From: an uncultured Spirochaetales bacterium
GTDB lineage: Bacteria; Spirochaetota; Spirochaetia; Sphaerochaetales; Sphaerochaetaceae
NCBI GenBank assembly: GCA_949289305.1
Contig: CASENB010000001.1
Location: forward strand, 1-34,973
Reading direction: 5' to 3'
Length of the DNA: 34,973 nucleotides
Of the stretch, positions 25,261-32,455 are shown one piece after another. The position numbers and the translations under genes were made by a program. The notes beneath the pieces were generated by a model, which made no database searches, had not been told where the DNA came from, and saw only the letters and a list, made by a program, of their open reading frames with translations. Position 1 is the stretch's first letter; every line of letters begins with the position of its first letter.

Positions 25261-25289
25261 AGTATAGCTAGATTGTTTTTCTCTGTTAA
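25261..25289 (-). promoter_or_regulatory. Promoter of the MATE gene predicting a leaderless mRNA
   Basis: On the minus strand TTAACA (25289-25284), a 17-nt spacer, TATACT (25266-25261). The first base of GTG at 25254 is seven bases past the -10. There is no Shine-Dalgarno sequence. Confidence 0.6.
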
Positions 25290-25301
25290 GCTCTTTTCAT
25301 C

Positions 25302-25331
25302 TTGAAGAAAAATAAGAGTGCGTTTTAATAT
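25302..25331 (+). promoter_or_regulatory. Promoter of avtA predicting a leaderless mRNA
   Basis: TTGAAG (25302-25307), an 18-nt spacer, TAATAT (25326-25331), then ATG at 25337. Initiation about seven bases after the -10 falls on the start codon. No ribosome-binding site is present. Confidence 0.5.
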
Positions 25332-25336
25332 TGGCT

Positions 25337-26602
25337 ATGCAATTATCTGATTTCGGCAAAAAGCTTACAGAGCGATCTGGAATACTCGAACTAATGGACG
25401 ATTTGGGGCGTCCTTTGAAGGATGGCATAAAGACGTATCCATTAGGAGGGGGAAATCCGGCTCGAATAGAAGAAGTCTCTTTGATGTACGAAAAGAGGCT
25501 TAAGGAAATGATAGAATCAAAAGAGATCTTAGCTGTGCTCTCTGCATACGATGCGCCTCAGGGACGCCTTTCGTTCATAGATGATTTAGCCTGCTATTTT
25601 TCATCTAAATACGGATGGCCTCTAACTCGTGATAACATCGCAATTACGAATGGAAGCCAGATAAGCATGTTCTATCTATTCAATCTTTTTGCAGGGAAGT
25701 TCTCATCAGATTTTAAAACTGTGCTTTTCCCTTTAGTGCCTGAGTATGTCGGTTATGCTGATCAGGGAATTTATAAGGGGATGATGAGAAGTGTCGCATC
25801 AAAGCTTGAGTATTACGATGATCATACGTTTAAATACATCTTGGATAAGGATGCCGTAAGATCATATTTAAAAGAACATGAAGAGGTTGGCGCAATCTGC
25901 GTATCGCGTCCAACCAATCCAAGTGGAAACGTACTGCGTGATGACGAGATAGACTTCTTATCATCGATGGCTGCAGAACATGACATTCCCCTCTTCATTG
26001 ATAACGCATACGGCCTTCCTTTCCCATCTATTATTTTTGAAGATGCAAAGCTTATGTGGAATGAGAACATCATTCTTTCCATGAGCCTATCAAAAATAGG
26101 TCTTCCATCGGTTAGGACAGGAATAATTATTGCGAGAAAAGAGGTTGTTGATGCCATATCGAATATAAATGCCATATCATCATTGGCATCTGGATCGTTT
26201 GGACAGGCCCTTATCGCGCCGTTAATTACATCAGGAGAGCTTGAGCGAATTTCAAAAGATGTCGTAATGCCATTTTACAAGAAGAAGAGCGAGCTCTGTC
26301 AAAACTATATCCGCACTTTCTTTGACGGCACTGAATATTTCTTCCATAAGAGCGAAGGAAGCATCTTCATCTGGCTCTATCTTCCATCTCTTAGGATCTC
26401 GACGATCGAATTCTATAAGATTTTGAAAGACTATGGAGTAGTAACTGTTCCGGGAGAGTATTCGTTCTACGGAACGGACGATAAGGCCTATCCTCATCCG
26501 CATTACGATAAATGTCTGAGACTAAATTATTCTGCTGAAGATGAAGTTGTAAAGGAAGGGATAAAAATAATTTCTCAATTATATAGAAAATATTCAAAAT
26601 AA
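25337..26602 (+). CDS. avtA: Valine-pyruvate aminotransferase
   Basis: AvtA transfers the amino group between valine and pyruvate, linking alanine and branched-chain amino acid pools. The 421-aa PLP fold-type I enzyme matches E. coli AvtA along its length: FGKKLTERSGILELMDDL, PLGGGNPARI, TNGSQISMFYLFNLFAGK, FPLVPEYVGYADQG, ICVSRPTNPSGNV, and the Schiff-base Lys253 in SLSKIGLPSVRTG. ATG 25337 is chosen over TTG 25331 on family fit and promoter distance. It is a single gene followed directly by a strong terminator. Confidence 0.95.
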   Translation: MQLSDFGKKLTERSGILELMDDLGRPLKDGIKTYPLGGGNPARIEEVSLMYEKRLKEMIESKEILAVLSAYDAPQGRLSFIDDLACYFSSKYGWPLTRDNIAITNGSQISMFYLFNLFAGKFSSDFKTVLFPLVPEYVGYADQGIYKGMMRSVASKLEYYDDHTFKYILDKDAVRSYLKEHEEVGAICVSRPTNPSGNVLRDDEIDFLSSMAAEHDIPLFIDNAYGLPFPSIIFEDAKLMWNENIILSMSLSKIGLPSVRTGIIIARKEVVDAISNINAISSLASGSFGQALIAPLITSGELERISKDVVMPFYKKKSELCQNYIRTFFDGTEYFFHKSEGSIFIWLYLPSLRISTIEFYKILKDYGVVTVPGEYSFYGTDDKAYPHPHYDKCLRLNYSAEDEVVKEGIKIISQLYRKYSK

Positions 26603-26628
26603 GAAAAAACTTAAATGAAGTTTAAAAT

Positions 26629-26654
26629 AGGCGGCATCATGTGCCGTCTTTTTT
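26629..26654 (+). terminator. Intrinsic terminator after avtA
   Basis: The left arm GGCGGCA (26630-26636) pairs with TGCCGTC (26642-26648), with one G-T pair and a five-base loop, followed by six T. Confidence 0.9.
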
Positions 26655-26742
26655 GTTCACAGTATTACTCAAAAGCGACACATTCTATTCATTTTTTCAT
26701 CACCATCATAGGCGATATTAATAGCAAGAAGGAGAGGAAAAA

Positions 26743-27903
26743 ATGAAAAAGAAAACTTTATTAGTATTATTAATATTGGTTTTAAGCTTTTCTACAGTTT
26801 TCGCATCCAGTGCCAACGAACTATATCAAGAGTTTTCAACTAAGATTGAAAGTAGCGATCTAAGAGGTGCGATCGATACTTATTCAAGTTTAAAAGATAG
26901 AAGTCAGAGCGAAATGCAAAGCGCGTCAAAGAGCATGGATAAGGCTTTGAAGAAAGGCAATATGGAGCTCTTTCTAGAAGCAAGGGATGAGATGAATAAT
27001 CTTTATTCCTATGATATTACAAAAGAGCAGAGCGATGCGCTTCTTGCCTTAATCGTTGAAGAGGATGAAGAGCAGGCTCTTAGCGATGCAAAGTGGCTTT
27101 ATGAGAATTCATCTTACTATAGTCCGACTTTAAGCCTAGATTATTCTGTAAAGGGCGACGGATATTCTTATAGCTATACGTCATCCGTATGCATTGAGCC
27201 AGGTTCTGATGTGACGCTTCCTGATCAGGAGTCCATCGGTGCAAATGCTAACAAGCTCGGCTATTTGGCAGGCTGGGGCGTAACAGAGAATGAGGTTACA
27301 TACGCGCCAGGAGAGACTATCAAGATGCCTTTGACAGATCAGAACCTTTATGCTATTTGGCAGAACAGCGTAAGCTTTACAGACTCTAAGACAAATCTTG
27401 ATCAGATGAATGAGAATGTAAAGGAAGGGGATGAGATCCAGATTCCTCAGCTAAGCGCGACAGAGGACGGAAGCGTATTTATCGGATGGTACGATGCAAC
27501 AACCGGCGAGTTCCTTGGACCTGAAGAGGAAGTTTATAAGGTAAGGGGAAATGGTGCTAAGTTCAGTGCAATATATGCAGATCTTGCAATCGGCAATGTA
27601 AAGACCAGTCCTTATTCGACTCTTCCAAGAAACACTCAGGTAACGCTAAGTTTTACTGTAGAGAACACAGGAGATGAGGATATGGATAACCTCACAGTAA
27701 AAATTGAGAGTTCTGATGCCTCTCTCTCTGTTTTAACTGATGAGCTTTATTTCAGAAGACTTCCTGCAGGATGCACTGGAAGCGTATCTACGAAAGTAGT
27801 ATACACAGGCAGCGAGAGCTCAAGAAGCATACCGCTTACAATAACGGTAACGGATGAGAACAATAACAGCTGGACTGAGAGCTTCAGTCTTACAAGCAAA
27901 TAA
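26743..27903 (+). CDS. Exported protein with InlB-type beta-grasp repeats
   Basis: The product is 386 aa. A clear signal peptide (MKKKTLLVLLILVLSFSTVFAS) follows a strong GGAGAGG site. Residues 25-125 form a helical, Glu-rich domain. Residues 140-270 hold two units resembling Listeria-Bacteroides (InlB B-type) repeats: GSDVTLPDQ...LAGWG...YAPGETIKMPLTDQNLYAIW, and a shorter one with GDEIQIPQL...FIGWYDATTGEF...AIYAD. The last 95 residues form an Ig-like domain (TLSFTVENTGDEDMDNLTVKI). Such repeats usually mark cell-surface proteins. No anchor or catalytic motif is seen. It is monocistronic, with terminators on both sides. Confidence 0.8.
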   Translation: MKKKTLLVLLILVLSFSTVFASSANELYQEFSTKIESSDLRGAIDTYSSLKDRSQSEMQSASKSMDKALKKGNMELFLEARDEMNNLYSYDITKEQSDALLALIVEEDEEQALSDAKWLYENSSYYSPTLSLDYSVKGDGYSYSYTSSVCIEPGSDVTLPDQESIGANANKLGYLAGWGVTENEVTYAPGETIKMPLTDQNLYAIWQNSVSFTDSKTNLDQMNENVKEGDEIQIPQLSATEDGSVFIGWYDATTGEFLGPEEEVYKVRGNGAKFSAIYADLAIGNVKTSPYSTLPRNTQVTLSFTVENTGDEDMDNLTVKIESSDASLSVLTDELYFRRLPAGCTGSVSTKVVYTGSESSRSIPLTITVTDENNNSWTESFSLTSK

Positions 27904-27913
27904 AGTGAAACGT

Positions 27914-27940
27914 GGCGTGCTTTAAGCGGCACGCCTTTTT
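27914..27940 (+). terminator. Intrinsic terminator after the InlB-repeat gene
   Basis: GGCGTGC (27914-27920) pairs perfectly with GCACGCC (27929-27935), followed by TTTTT. Confidence 0.9.
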
Positions 27941-27962
27941 ATAAAAATTTTGAAAAAACATA

Positions 27963-27991
27963 TTGCAATTGTTTTATTTTCTTGCTATGTT
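27963..27991 (+). promoter_or_regulatory. Promoter of tRNA-Thr
   Basis: TTGCAA (27963-27968), a 17-nt spacer, TATGTT (27986-27991), about 19 bases ahead of the mature tRNA 5' end. Confidence 0.6.
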
Positions 27992-28009
27992 ATCAACGTT
28001 GCAAAAAAC

Positions 28010-28083
28010 GCCTCCTTAGCTCAGCTGGCCAGAGCACGTGATTTGTAATCTCGGGGTCGTTGGTTCGAATCCGACAGGGGGCT
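28010..28083 (+). tRNA. tRNA-Thr (anticodon TGT)
   Basis: A full cloverleaf can be drawn. Acceptor GCCTCCT pairs with AGGGGGC (one T-G pair), the D stem is GCTC/GAGC, the anticodon loop TTTGTAA gives TGT for Thr ACN codons, and the T arm GTTGG-TTCGAAT-CCGAC is perfect. The anticodon stem CGTGA/TCTCG has a T-T mismatch in its middle. CCA is not encoded, so it is added after transcription. Confidence 0.93.
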
Positions 28084-28094
28084 TAAACAAAGAG

Positions 28095-28122
28095 ATAACT
28101 CCTAACTGGAGTTATTTTTTTT
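28095..28122 (+). terminator. Intrinsic terminator after tRNA-Thr
   Basis: ATAACTCC (28095-28102) pairs with GGAGTTAT (28108-28115) around a five-base loop, followed by seven T. Confidence 0.9.
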
Positions 28123-28244
28123 GCCTCAATGAATGCAAATAATATATTGGTACTTCTTATCTTTTTTATTTTATTACGAACATTTTTAATTTTTTATGTA
28201 ATTCATTAATTGAGTAATAAAATTTTTTTTGCCCAAAATTACGA

Positions 28245-28324
28245 ACATAAAAAATATATCAAAAAATATATTGACATATTTAATTTGCTGTGTTAAATTA
28301 TCATTGTACATAAAAAATATATCA
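28245..28324 (+). repeat. 17-nt direct repeat bracketing the cassette promoter (possible operators)
   Basis: ACATAAAAAATATATCA occurs identically at 28245-28261 and 28308-28324, 63 bp apart start to start. The first copy lies just upstream of the -35 and the second lies at the predicted transcript start and ribosome site. A shorter repeat, ATTACGAACAT, occurs at 28173-28183 and 28238-28248, 65 bp apart, and the second copy of that overlaps the first 17-mer. Confidence 0.7.
28271..28299 (+). promoter_or_regulatory. Promoter of the AT-rich three-gene cassette
   Basis: Consensus TTGACA (28271-28276), a 17-nt spacer, TAAATT (28294-28299). Initiation near 28306 gives a leader of about 37 bases, with AGGAG ahead of ATG 28343. 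Confidence 0.65.
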
Positions 28325-28342
28325 TCAAAAGGAGTGATTTAT

Positions 28343-28783
28343 ATGCAATATTATATAATTACTGCTGCTTGCGGACATGTTGGAAGAGGAAAATATATAA
28401 GCGTTGATTTTCCTGTTACTGCTTCTTCTGTAAAAGAGGCGACTAAGATTTGTAGAAACATACCTCGCGTAAAACACGGGCATAAGAATGCAATAATCAA
28501 AGTAAAAACTGTTTCTTATTTTGAGTATAGGGATCAAGTTTTCTCAAATAAAGAAAATCCTTTCCTAACTTCTAAGAACAAAAAAGAGTGTTTGATGGCT
28601 GGATTCTGTTATGATTGTGTTGAGGATATGGATAATCTAAAACGTTCAACAAATTGGAAGCCGCGTAATGATAAGCAATATGAATCAATGAAGCAGAGGA
28701 AACATTGTAAAAACAATATGGCTATGTACAATGATAAACTTAATAGAAAGGAGATTTCATATGAAATTGGATTCGCTGTGTGA
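28343..28783 (+). CDS. Unknown 146-aa protein, first gene of the AT-rich cassette
   Basis: ATG 28343 has AGGAG at 28330-28334 upstream; longer in-frame reading from 28229 runs through the promoter and is rejected. The first 70 residues look like a compact alpha/beta domain (YYIITAACGHVGRGKYISVDFPV, then EATKICRNIPRVKHGHKNAIIKV). The rest is charged, with Cys residues in GFCYDCVEDM and a Lys/Arg/Asn-rich C-terminus. No signal peptide or membrane helix is present. I do not recognise the family. Its stop lies 23 bases inside the HsdS-like gene, so the two are probably translated together. Base composition is much more AT-rich than the core genes. Confidence 0.7.
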   Translation: MQYYIITAACGHVGRGKYISVDFPVTASSVKEATKICRNIPRVKHGHKNAIIKVKTVSYFEYRDQVFSNKENPFLTSKNKKECLMAGFCYDCVEDMDNLKRSTNWKPRNDKQYESMKQRKHCKNNMAMYNDKLNRKEISYEIGFAV

Positions 28784-29339
28784 TGTTATTTCTGGGCAGA
28801 TTACATCTAGACTAAAAGGGAAGGAAGATGATTCTGACACTAGAAAAATAGAAATGAAAGTTCTTATTCCCAAAGCTATAAAAGATGGGCGAGTGGATCA
28901 TGAAGCATTAGTAATAGAGACATTTTCTAAAAAACCTTCTGAAAATAATATAACAAAGGAAGGCGATATAGTTTTTAAGCTGTCTTCTCCGTATGGAGCT
29001 GCTTATATCGATAAAGAAGATGAAGGCCTTCTTATTCCTTCATTTTGTTGTAGGATGACAAATATTAGAGAAATCGACCCATTATTTTTGGTTATGTATC
29101 TTAATAGTGAATCTGCAAAGTATCAGTATGTAACTGCTTGTGGCGGAGCCGTAATACCAATTCTTAAAATAAGTAGTGTGAGAAATCTTGATATTATTGA
29201 TGTCTCTAGAGAAGAGCAGAAAGATATCAGCGCTAGATATAGAAACATCATCAAACTAAAAAAACTTGTAGAATATGCCTATAATCTTGAATTGGCAAAT
29301 TTTGAGTACGCATTTGGGAGAGAAAAAAATGTTAAATAA
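28761..29339 (+). CDS. HsdS-like single target-recognition-domain protein
   Basis: The 192-aa product begins at ATG 28761 after AAAGGAG. It resembles one half of a type I restriction specificity subunit: a DNA-recognition domain with KEGDIVFKLSSPYGAAYI (the usual GDI-then-hydrophobic core of HsdS), a PSFCCRMTN strand, YLNSESAKYQY, and VIPILKISSVRNLDII, followed by a helical stretch (residues 150-185, EEQKDISARYRNIIKLKKLVEYAYNLE) like the HsdS conserved spacer helix. A full HsdS has two recognition domains and is about twice this length, so this one may act as a dimer. It overlaps the next gene by 11 bases. No HsdR gene is nearby. Confidence 0.75.
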   Translation: MKLDSLCDVISGQITSRLKGKEDDSDTRKIEMKVLIPKAIKDGRVDHEALVIETFSKKPSENNITKEGDIVFKLSSPYGAAYIDKEDEGLLIPSFCCRMTNIREIDPLFLVMYLNSESAKYQYVTACGGAVIPILKISSVRNLDIIDVSREEQKDISARYRNIIKLKKLVEYAYNLELANFEYAFGREKNVK

Positions 29340-30636
29340 AAGGACTCGTGATGAACTTCGCAGGATAGGTGCTTTATTCCCTAATGTAGTGGAAAGTGAA
29401 ACATCTCTTGAAAGTTATCTTTGCTTCATTACACTTAAGTATGTTGCAATCAAGGGCTTAGGAATGAAGGATGTATCTGAATTTTCTAGTTATAATAAAG
29501 TAGCAATGTTTTTTACCAATCCAACTGCAATTGGATATCCTGCAAAAGATATTGAATTAATTATTAAAAATCTCGAAAAAATCACAGGTGAAAACCTTAA
29601 TGTTATTCGATTTAGATTTTCAGAGCAGTCATTTGCTTTTTTTATAAACAATATTGATTTTAGTCTTATCCCTGGTTGGAATTTAGGAATGTTAAATGGA
29701 GAACAGAAGGAAATAGAATTGCATGATGTAGTAGCTGCAACGAATTATCTTTCTGTAATGTATTATTCTCGTTATTCTGCAAATAGTGCATCACTTGCCT
29801 TATATTCTCTGGCTTCTACATTGCTTAATGTTAGTTCTGATGAAGTATTTGCTGATTATGTTGCAGGTCGAGGAATTTCAACTTTTGAAATTACAAAAGG
29901 AAAAGCAAAAAAATATATACTTTATGATATAGTAAAAAAGAATAGTATCATTTTGTTTTCAATCTTATTTGATATTAAAGATTTTAAAATTAATATTAGA
30001 AGCCTAGAGTCTGAAGTTTACGAAGAGAATGTAGCTGATAAGATATTCATGGAACCTCCTTTAGGCCTCGTTGCTTTATCTCAAGAATTCTCATGCGATG
30101 ATCTCTCGACAAAAGATGCAGGAGGAATGAGTATCATTCGTGCCGTAAAGGCTTTAAGAAATAACGGAATTGCTGTAATAGCTGTTACTGGATCATATTT
30201 AACTAGTGCAAAATTTTTATCTGTTAGAGAGTTCTTAATGAAAGAAAATCTTCTTAATGCTGTAATATCATTACCTGCTAGTTGGTATAATTCAACTGTT
30301 AAGACTAATTTATTGATTTTATCTAAAACAAATAATAAAGAAGTTATATTCATTGATGCATCTAATTATAAAATTGATCTTGAAAAAGATATTTACATTA
30401 ACGAAGAAGGAGTTAATATTTCACCTCGGATTAATGAGATAATACAAGAGAAAAAGATTTCGGCAATTTCAAATATTGTTCCTTATGTTAATGTTAATCT
30501 TGATAGTTTTTCTCCTATGTTATATCTGAATCCAGAACCGCAAAATGATATATCCAAAGAAGAGATCAAGGCTCGACTAGCAACAACTTATGAGGAAATT
30601 GCACGAATCATTAAGCAATTATCAAATGGAGTATAG
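29329..30636 (+). CDS. Compact HsdM-like protein with degenerate methyltransferase motifs
   Basis: The 435-aa product starts at ATG 29329, with GGGAG upstream, inside the end of the HsdS-like gene. The fold follows type I N6-adenine methylases. A helical N-terminal region (1-150) is followed by the SAM-binding region, the catalytic region, and IIRAVKALRNNGIAVIAVTGSYL...LLNAVISLPASWYNSTVKTNLLILSK, which are the standard motif V-VIII landmarks. Motif I, normally D-P-x-C/A-G-S/T-G, reads Asp176-Tyr-Val-Ala-Gly-Arg-Gly. Motif IV, normally N-P-P-F/Y, reads Glu242-Pro-Pro-Leu. Loss of the catalytic Asn and of the aromatic residue suggests no methylation, so a DNA-binding or sensing role is more likely (inference). 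There is no restriction subunit alongside. Confidence 0.78.
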   Translation: MLNKRTRDELRRIGALFPNVVESETSLESYLCFITLKYVAIKGLGMKDVSEFSSYNKVAMFFTNPTAIGYPAKDIELIIKNLEKITGENLNVIRFRFSEQSFAFFINNIDFSLIPGWNLGMLNGEQKEIELHDVVAATNYLSVMYYSRYSANSASLALYSLASTLLNVSSDEVFADYVAGRGISTFEITKGKAKKYILYDIVKKNSIILFSILFDIKDFKINIRSLESEVYEENVADKIFMEPPLGLVALSQEFSCDDLSTKDAGGMSIIRAVKALRNNGIAVIAVTGSYLTSAKFLSVREFLMKENLLNAVISLPASWYNSTVKTNLLILSKTNNKEVIFIDASNYKIDLEKDIYINEEGVNISPRINEIIQEKKISAISNIVPYVNVNLDSFSPMLYLNPEPQNDISKEEIKARLATTYEEIARIIKQLSNGV

Positions 30637-30793
30637 AGGTATAGAGAAAAAACTAATCGCATTATACACCTGTTTGAGAATTGATGTTTTGTTTTGTATC
30701 GATAAAAAAAGAAATAATAATAAACCATCTGAAGAAAGAATGAATGCAGATGTGTATAATAATTTGCATTCGCAACAGAACGCAACATATTCC
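30637..30793. other. AT-rich spacer without a supported gene
   Basis: Short open frames occur on both strands but have no ribosome sites, start inside the HsdM-like gene, and their products are low-complexity Asn/Lys-rich. I see no repeat, RNA gene or clear terminator here. Confidence 0.6.
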
Positions 30794-30822
30794 TTGCTTA
30801 CTTTCATCTTTAATGTTATGCT
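30794..30822 (+). promoter_or_regulatory. Promoter of ygeW
   Basis: TTGCTT (30794-30799), a 17-nt spacer, TATGCT (30817-30822), followed by GGAGG (30838-30842) and ATG 30848. Confidence 0.6.
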
Positions 30823-30847
30823 GAACTTAGATATTTTGGAGGTCTAA

Positions 30848-32050
30848 ATGGCTATAAGCAAAAGTGAAATCGAAGCAAAAATTTGCTCCCTTGCATCGCT
30901 AAACAGCGAGGGTATGTATCTTAATGATTTCTTCCATACTTGGAAAAAGAGTGACGATGAGATTGCAGCAACATTCCTGGTAGCTGAAATCTTAAGAGGA
31001 CTAAGAGAGAACAACATCTCTAGTAAGGTTTTCGATTCTGGCCTTGGTATCAGCATCTTCCGCGATAACAGTACGAGAACTCGTTTCTCTTTCGCATCTG
31101 CATGTAACCTTTTAGGCCTGGAAGTACAGGATCTTGATGAGAAGCTTTCTCAGATTGCTCATGGAGAGACTGTCAGAGAGACAGCAAACATGGTTTCTTT
31201 CATGGCTGACGTAATCGGAATCAGAGACGATATGTATATCGGAAAGGGCCATACATATATGAAGACGGTTGCCGACGCTGTTGCAGAAGGGTATAATGAC
31301 GGGGTTCTTGAGCAGAGACCGACGCTTGTCAACCTTCAGTGCGATATCGACCACCCGACGCAGTCAATGGCAGACATGCTCCATGTAATCAACTACTTTG
31401 GAGGAGTTGAGAATCTAAAAGGCAAGAAGATTGCAATGACATGGGCTTACTCACCATCCTACGGAAAGCCGCTCTCAGTTCCTCAGGGAATTATCGGACT
31501 CTTTACAAGATTCGGAATGGACGTAGTTCTAGCCCATCCAGAGGGATACGACATCATGAGCGATGTTGAGGACGTTGCAAGAGAGAACGCAAAGCGCTCT
31601 GGCGGATCTTATAAGAAAGTATCAAGCATGGAAGAGGCGTTCAAGGATGCTGATATCGTATATCCAAAATCATGGGCTCCGTTTGCAGTAATGCAGGAAA
31701 GGACAAAGCTTGTTGAAGAGGGCAAGTTCGACGATCTTAAAGATCTTGAGAAGAGATGCCTTGCAAACAATGCGAAGTTCAAGAACTGGACATGCTCGGA
31801 AGAGCTTATGAAGACAACGAAAGACGGAAAGGCGCTTTACATGCACTGTCTTCCTGCCGACATCAGCGGTGTAAGTTGCAAAGAGGGCGAGGTAGATGCA
31901 TCCGTATTCGATCGCTACTTAACACCGCTATATAAGGAAGCATCCTATAAGCCATATATCATCGCAGCAATGATCTTCCTATCAAAGTTCAAAGATCCAT
32001 CTGCAAAACTTACTGAACTTCTTAACAGAGGACAGAAAAGAGTATTATAA
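30848..32050 (+). CDS. ygeW: Knotted carbamoyltransferase YgeW
   Basis: The 400-aa protein matches E. coli YgeW nearly end to end. NSGLGISIFRDNSTRTRFSFASACNLLGL carries the carbamoyl-phosphate motif Ser75-Thr-Arg-Thr-Arg79, then IAHGETVRETANMVSFMADVIGIRDDMY, LVNLQCDIDHPTQSMADM, KIAMTWAYSPSYGKPLSVPQGIIGL and ALYMHCLPADISGVSCKEGEV. The family is a relative of ornithine and aspartate carbamoyltransferases with a C-terminal knot; its true acceptor substrate is unsettled, and in enterobacteria it lies in a purine/amino-acid catabolism cluster. Here it stands alone, with its own promoter and terminator. Core-like codon and base use contrasts with the AT-rich cassette before it. Confidence 0.95.
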   Translation: MAISKSEIEAKICSLASLNSEGMYLNDFFHTWKKSDDEIAATFLVAEILRGLRENNISSKVFDSGLGISIFRDNSTRTRFSFASACNLLGLEVQDLDEKLSQIAHGETVRETANMVSFMADVIGIRDDMYIGKGHTYMKTVADAVAEGYNDGVLEQRPTLVNLQCDIDHPTQSMADMLHVINYFGGVENLKGKKIAMTWAYSPSYGKPLSVPQGIIGLFTRFGMDVVLAHPEGYDIMSDVEDVARENAKRSGGSYKKVSSMEEAFKDADIVYPKSWAPFAVMQERTKLVEEGKFDDLKDLEKRCLANNAKFKNWTCSEELMKTTKDGKALYMHCLPADISGVSCKEGEVDASVFDRYLTPLYKEASYKPYIIAAMIFLSKFKDPSAKLTELLNRGQKRVL

Positions 32051-32089
32051 GATGAATAAAATAGCTAGCTTCGCGCCAATGTCATTAAG

Positions 32090-32152
32090 TTAGGCATTTC
32101 CAGAGCCTAATTCGAAAGGTTCTCCTAGTTTTGAAAAACAGGGGAGCCTTTT
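32090..32152 (+). terminator. Hairpins after ygeW, the second with a T-run
   Basis: TTAGGC/GCCTAA pair at 32090-32110. Then GGTTCTCCT (32118-32126) pairs with AGGGGAGCC (32140-32148), including two G-T pairs, and TTTT follows at 32149-32152. Confidence 0.75.
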
Positions 32153-32284
32153 ATTTGAGCCCGTAAGTCAAGAAGAAAAGATAGACGAGCAATTCTGGAT
32201 TAAAACGATTGACAAAAGTGCATGAAGAGATGAACCTTGGAGTACAAGGTTTTTAAAAAGATCTTAATATGTGAGCGCCCTGAG
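32153..32284. other. Intergenic stretch at the left edge of the IS scar
   Basis: A hairpin AACCTTG/CAAGGTT with a short T-run lies at 32233-32254. AGCGCCCT (32274-32281) and AGGGCGCT (32306-32313) form an inverted repeat that spans the end of the IS110-like fragment. No gene is supported. Confidence 0.5.
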
Positions 32285-32455
32285 TTACTGTGGAAGGTAA
32301 GAGGAAAGGGCGCTTAGTTTATAACCAGCAAGCTTGGTCTTAAGCTTCTCGCAGTTATACTCCTTTGCAGTGCAGTAGATGTCATGGTGATGAAGGAGAG
32401 CAAGCCCTATCCTGAGCATATGGTTGGCTACTGCCACTGCCGCCTTGCCTTGTCC
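32285..32455 (-). pseudogene. C-terminal remnant of an IS110-family-like transposase
   Basis: The minus strand, in a frame different from the neighbouring ISL3 gene, reads about 56 residues: GQGKAAVAVANHMLRIGL, then ALLHHDIYCTAKEYN, ending SALSSYLPQ before a stop at 32285-32287. The Gly-Lys-Ala plus helical AVAxANHMLRI pattern resembles the last helices of IS110/IS1111 transposases. Only this tail remains. The rest is replaced by the ISL3 fragment at a junction near 32440-32455. Confidence 0.4.

Noticed and set aside
28229..28342. 38-residue N-terminal extension of the 146-aa protein
   Set aside because: It would be translated through the predicted promoter and over one of the 17-nt repeats; ATG 28343 has a good ribosome site.
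30590..30847. 85-residue open frame between the HsdM-like gene and ygeW
   Set aside because: It starts inside the HsdM-like gene, has no ribosome site and is of low-complexity Asn/Lys-rich content.
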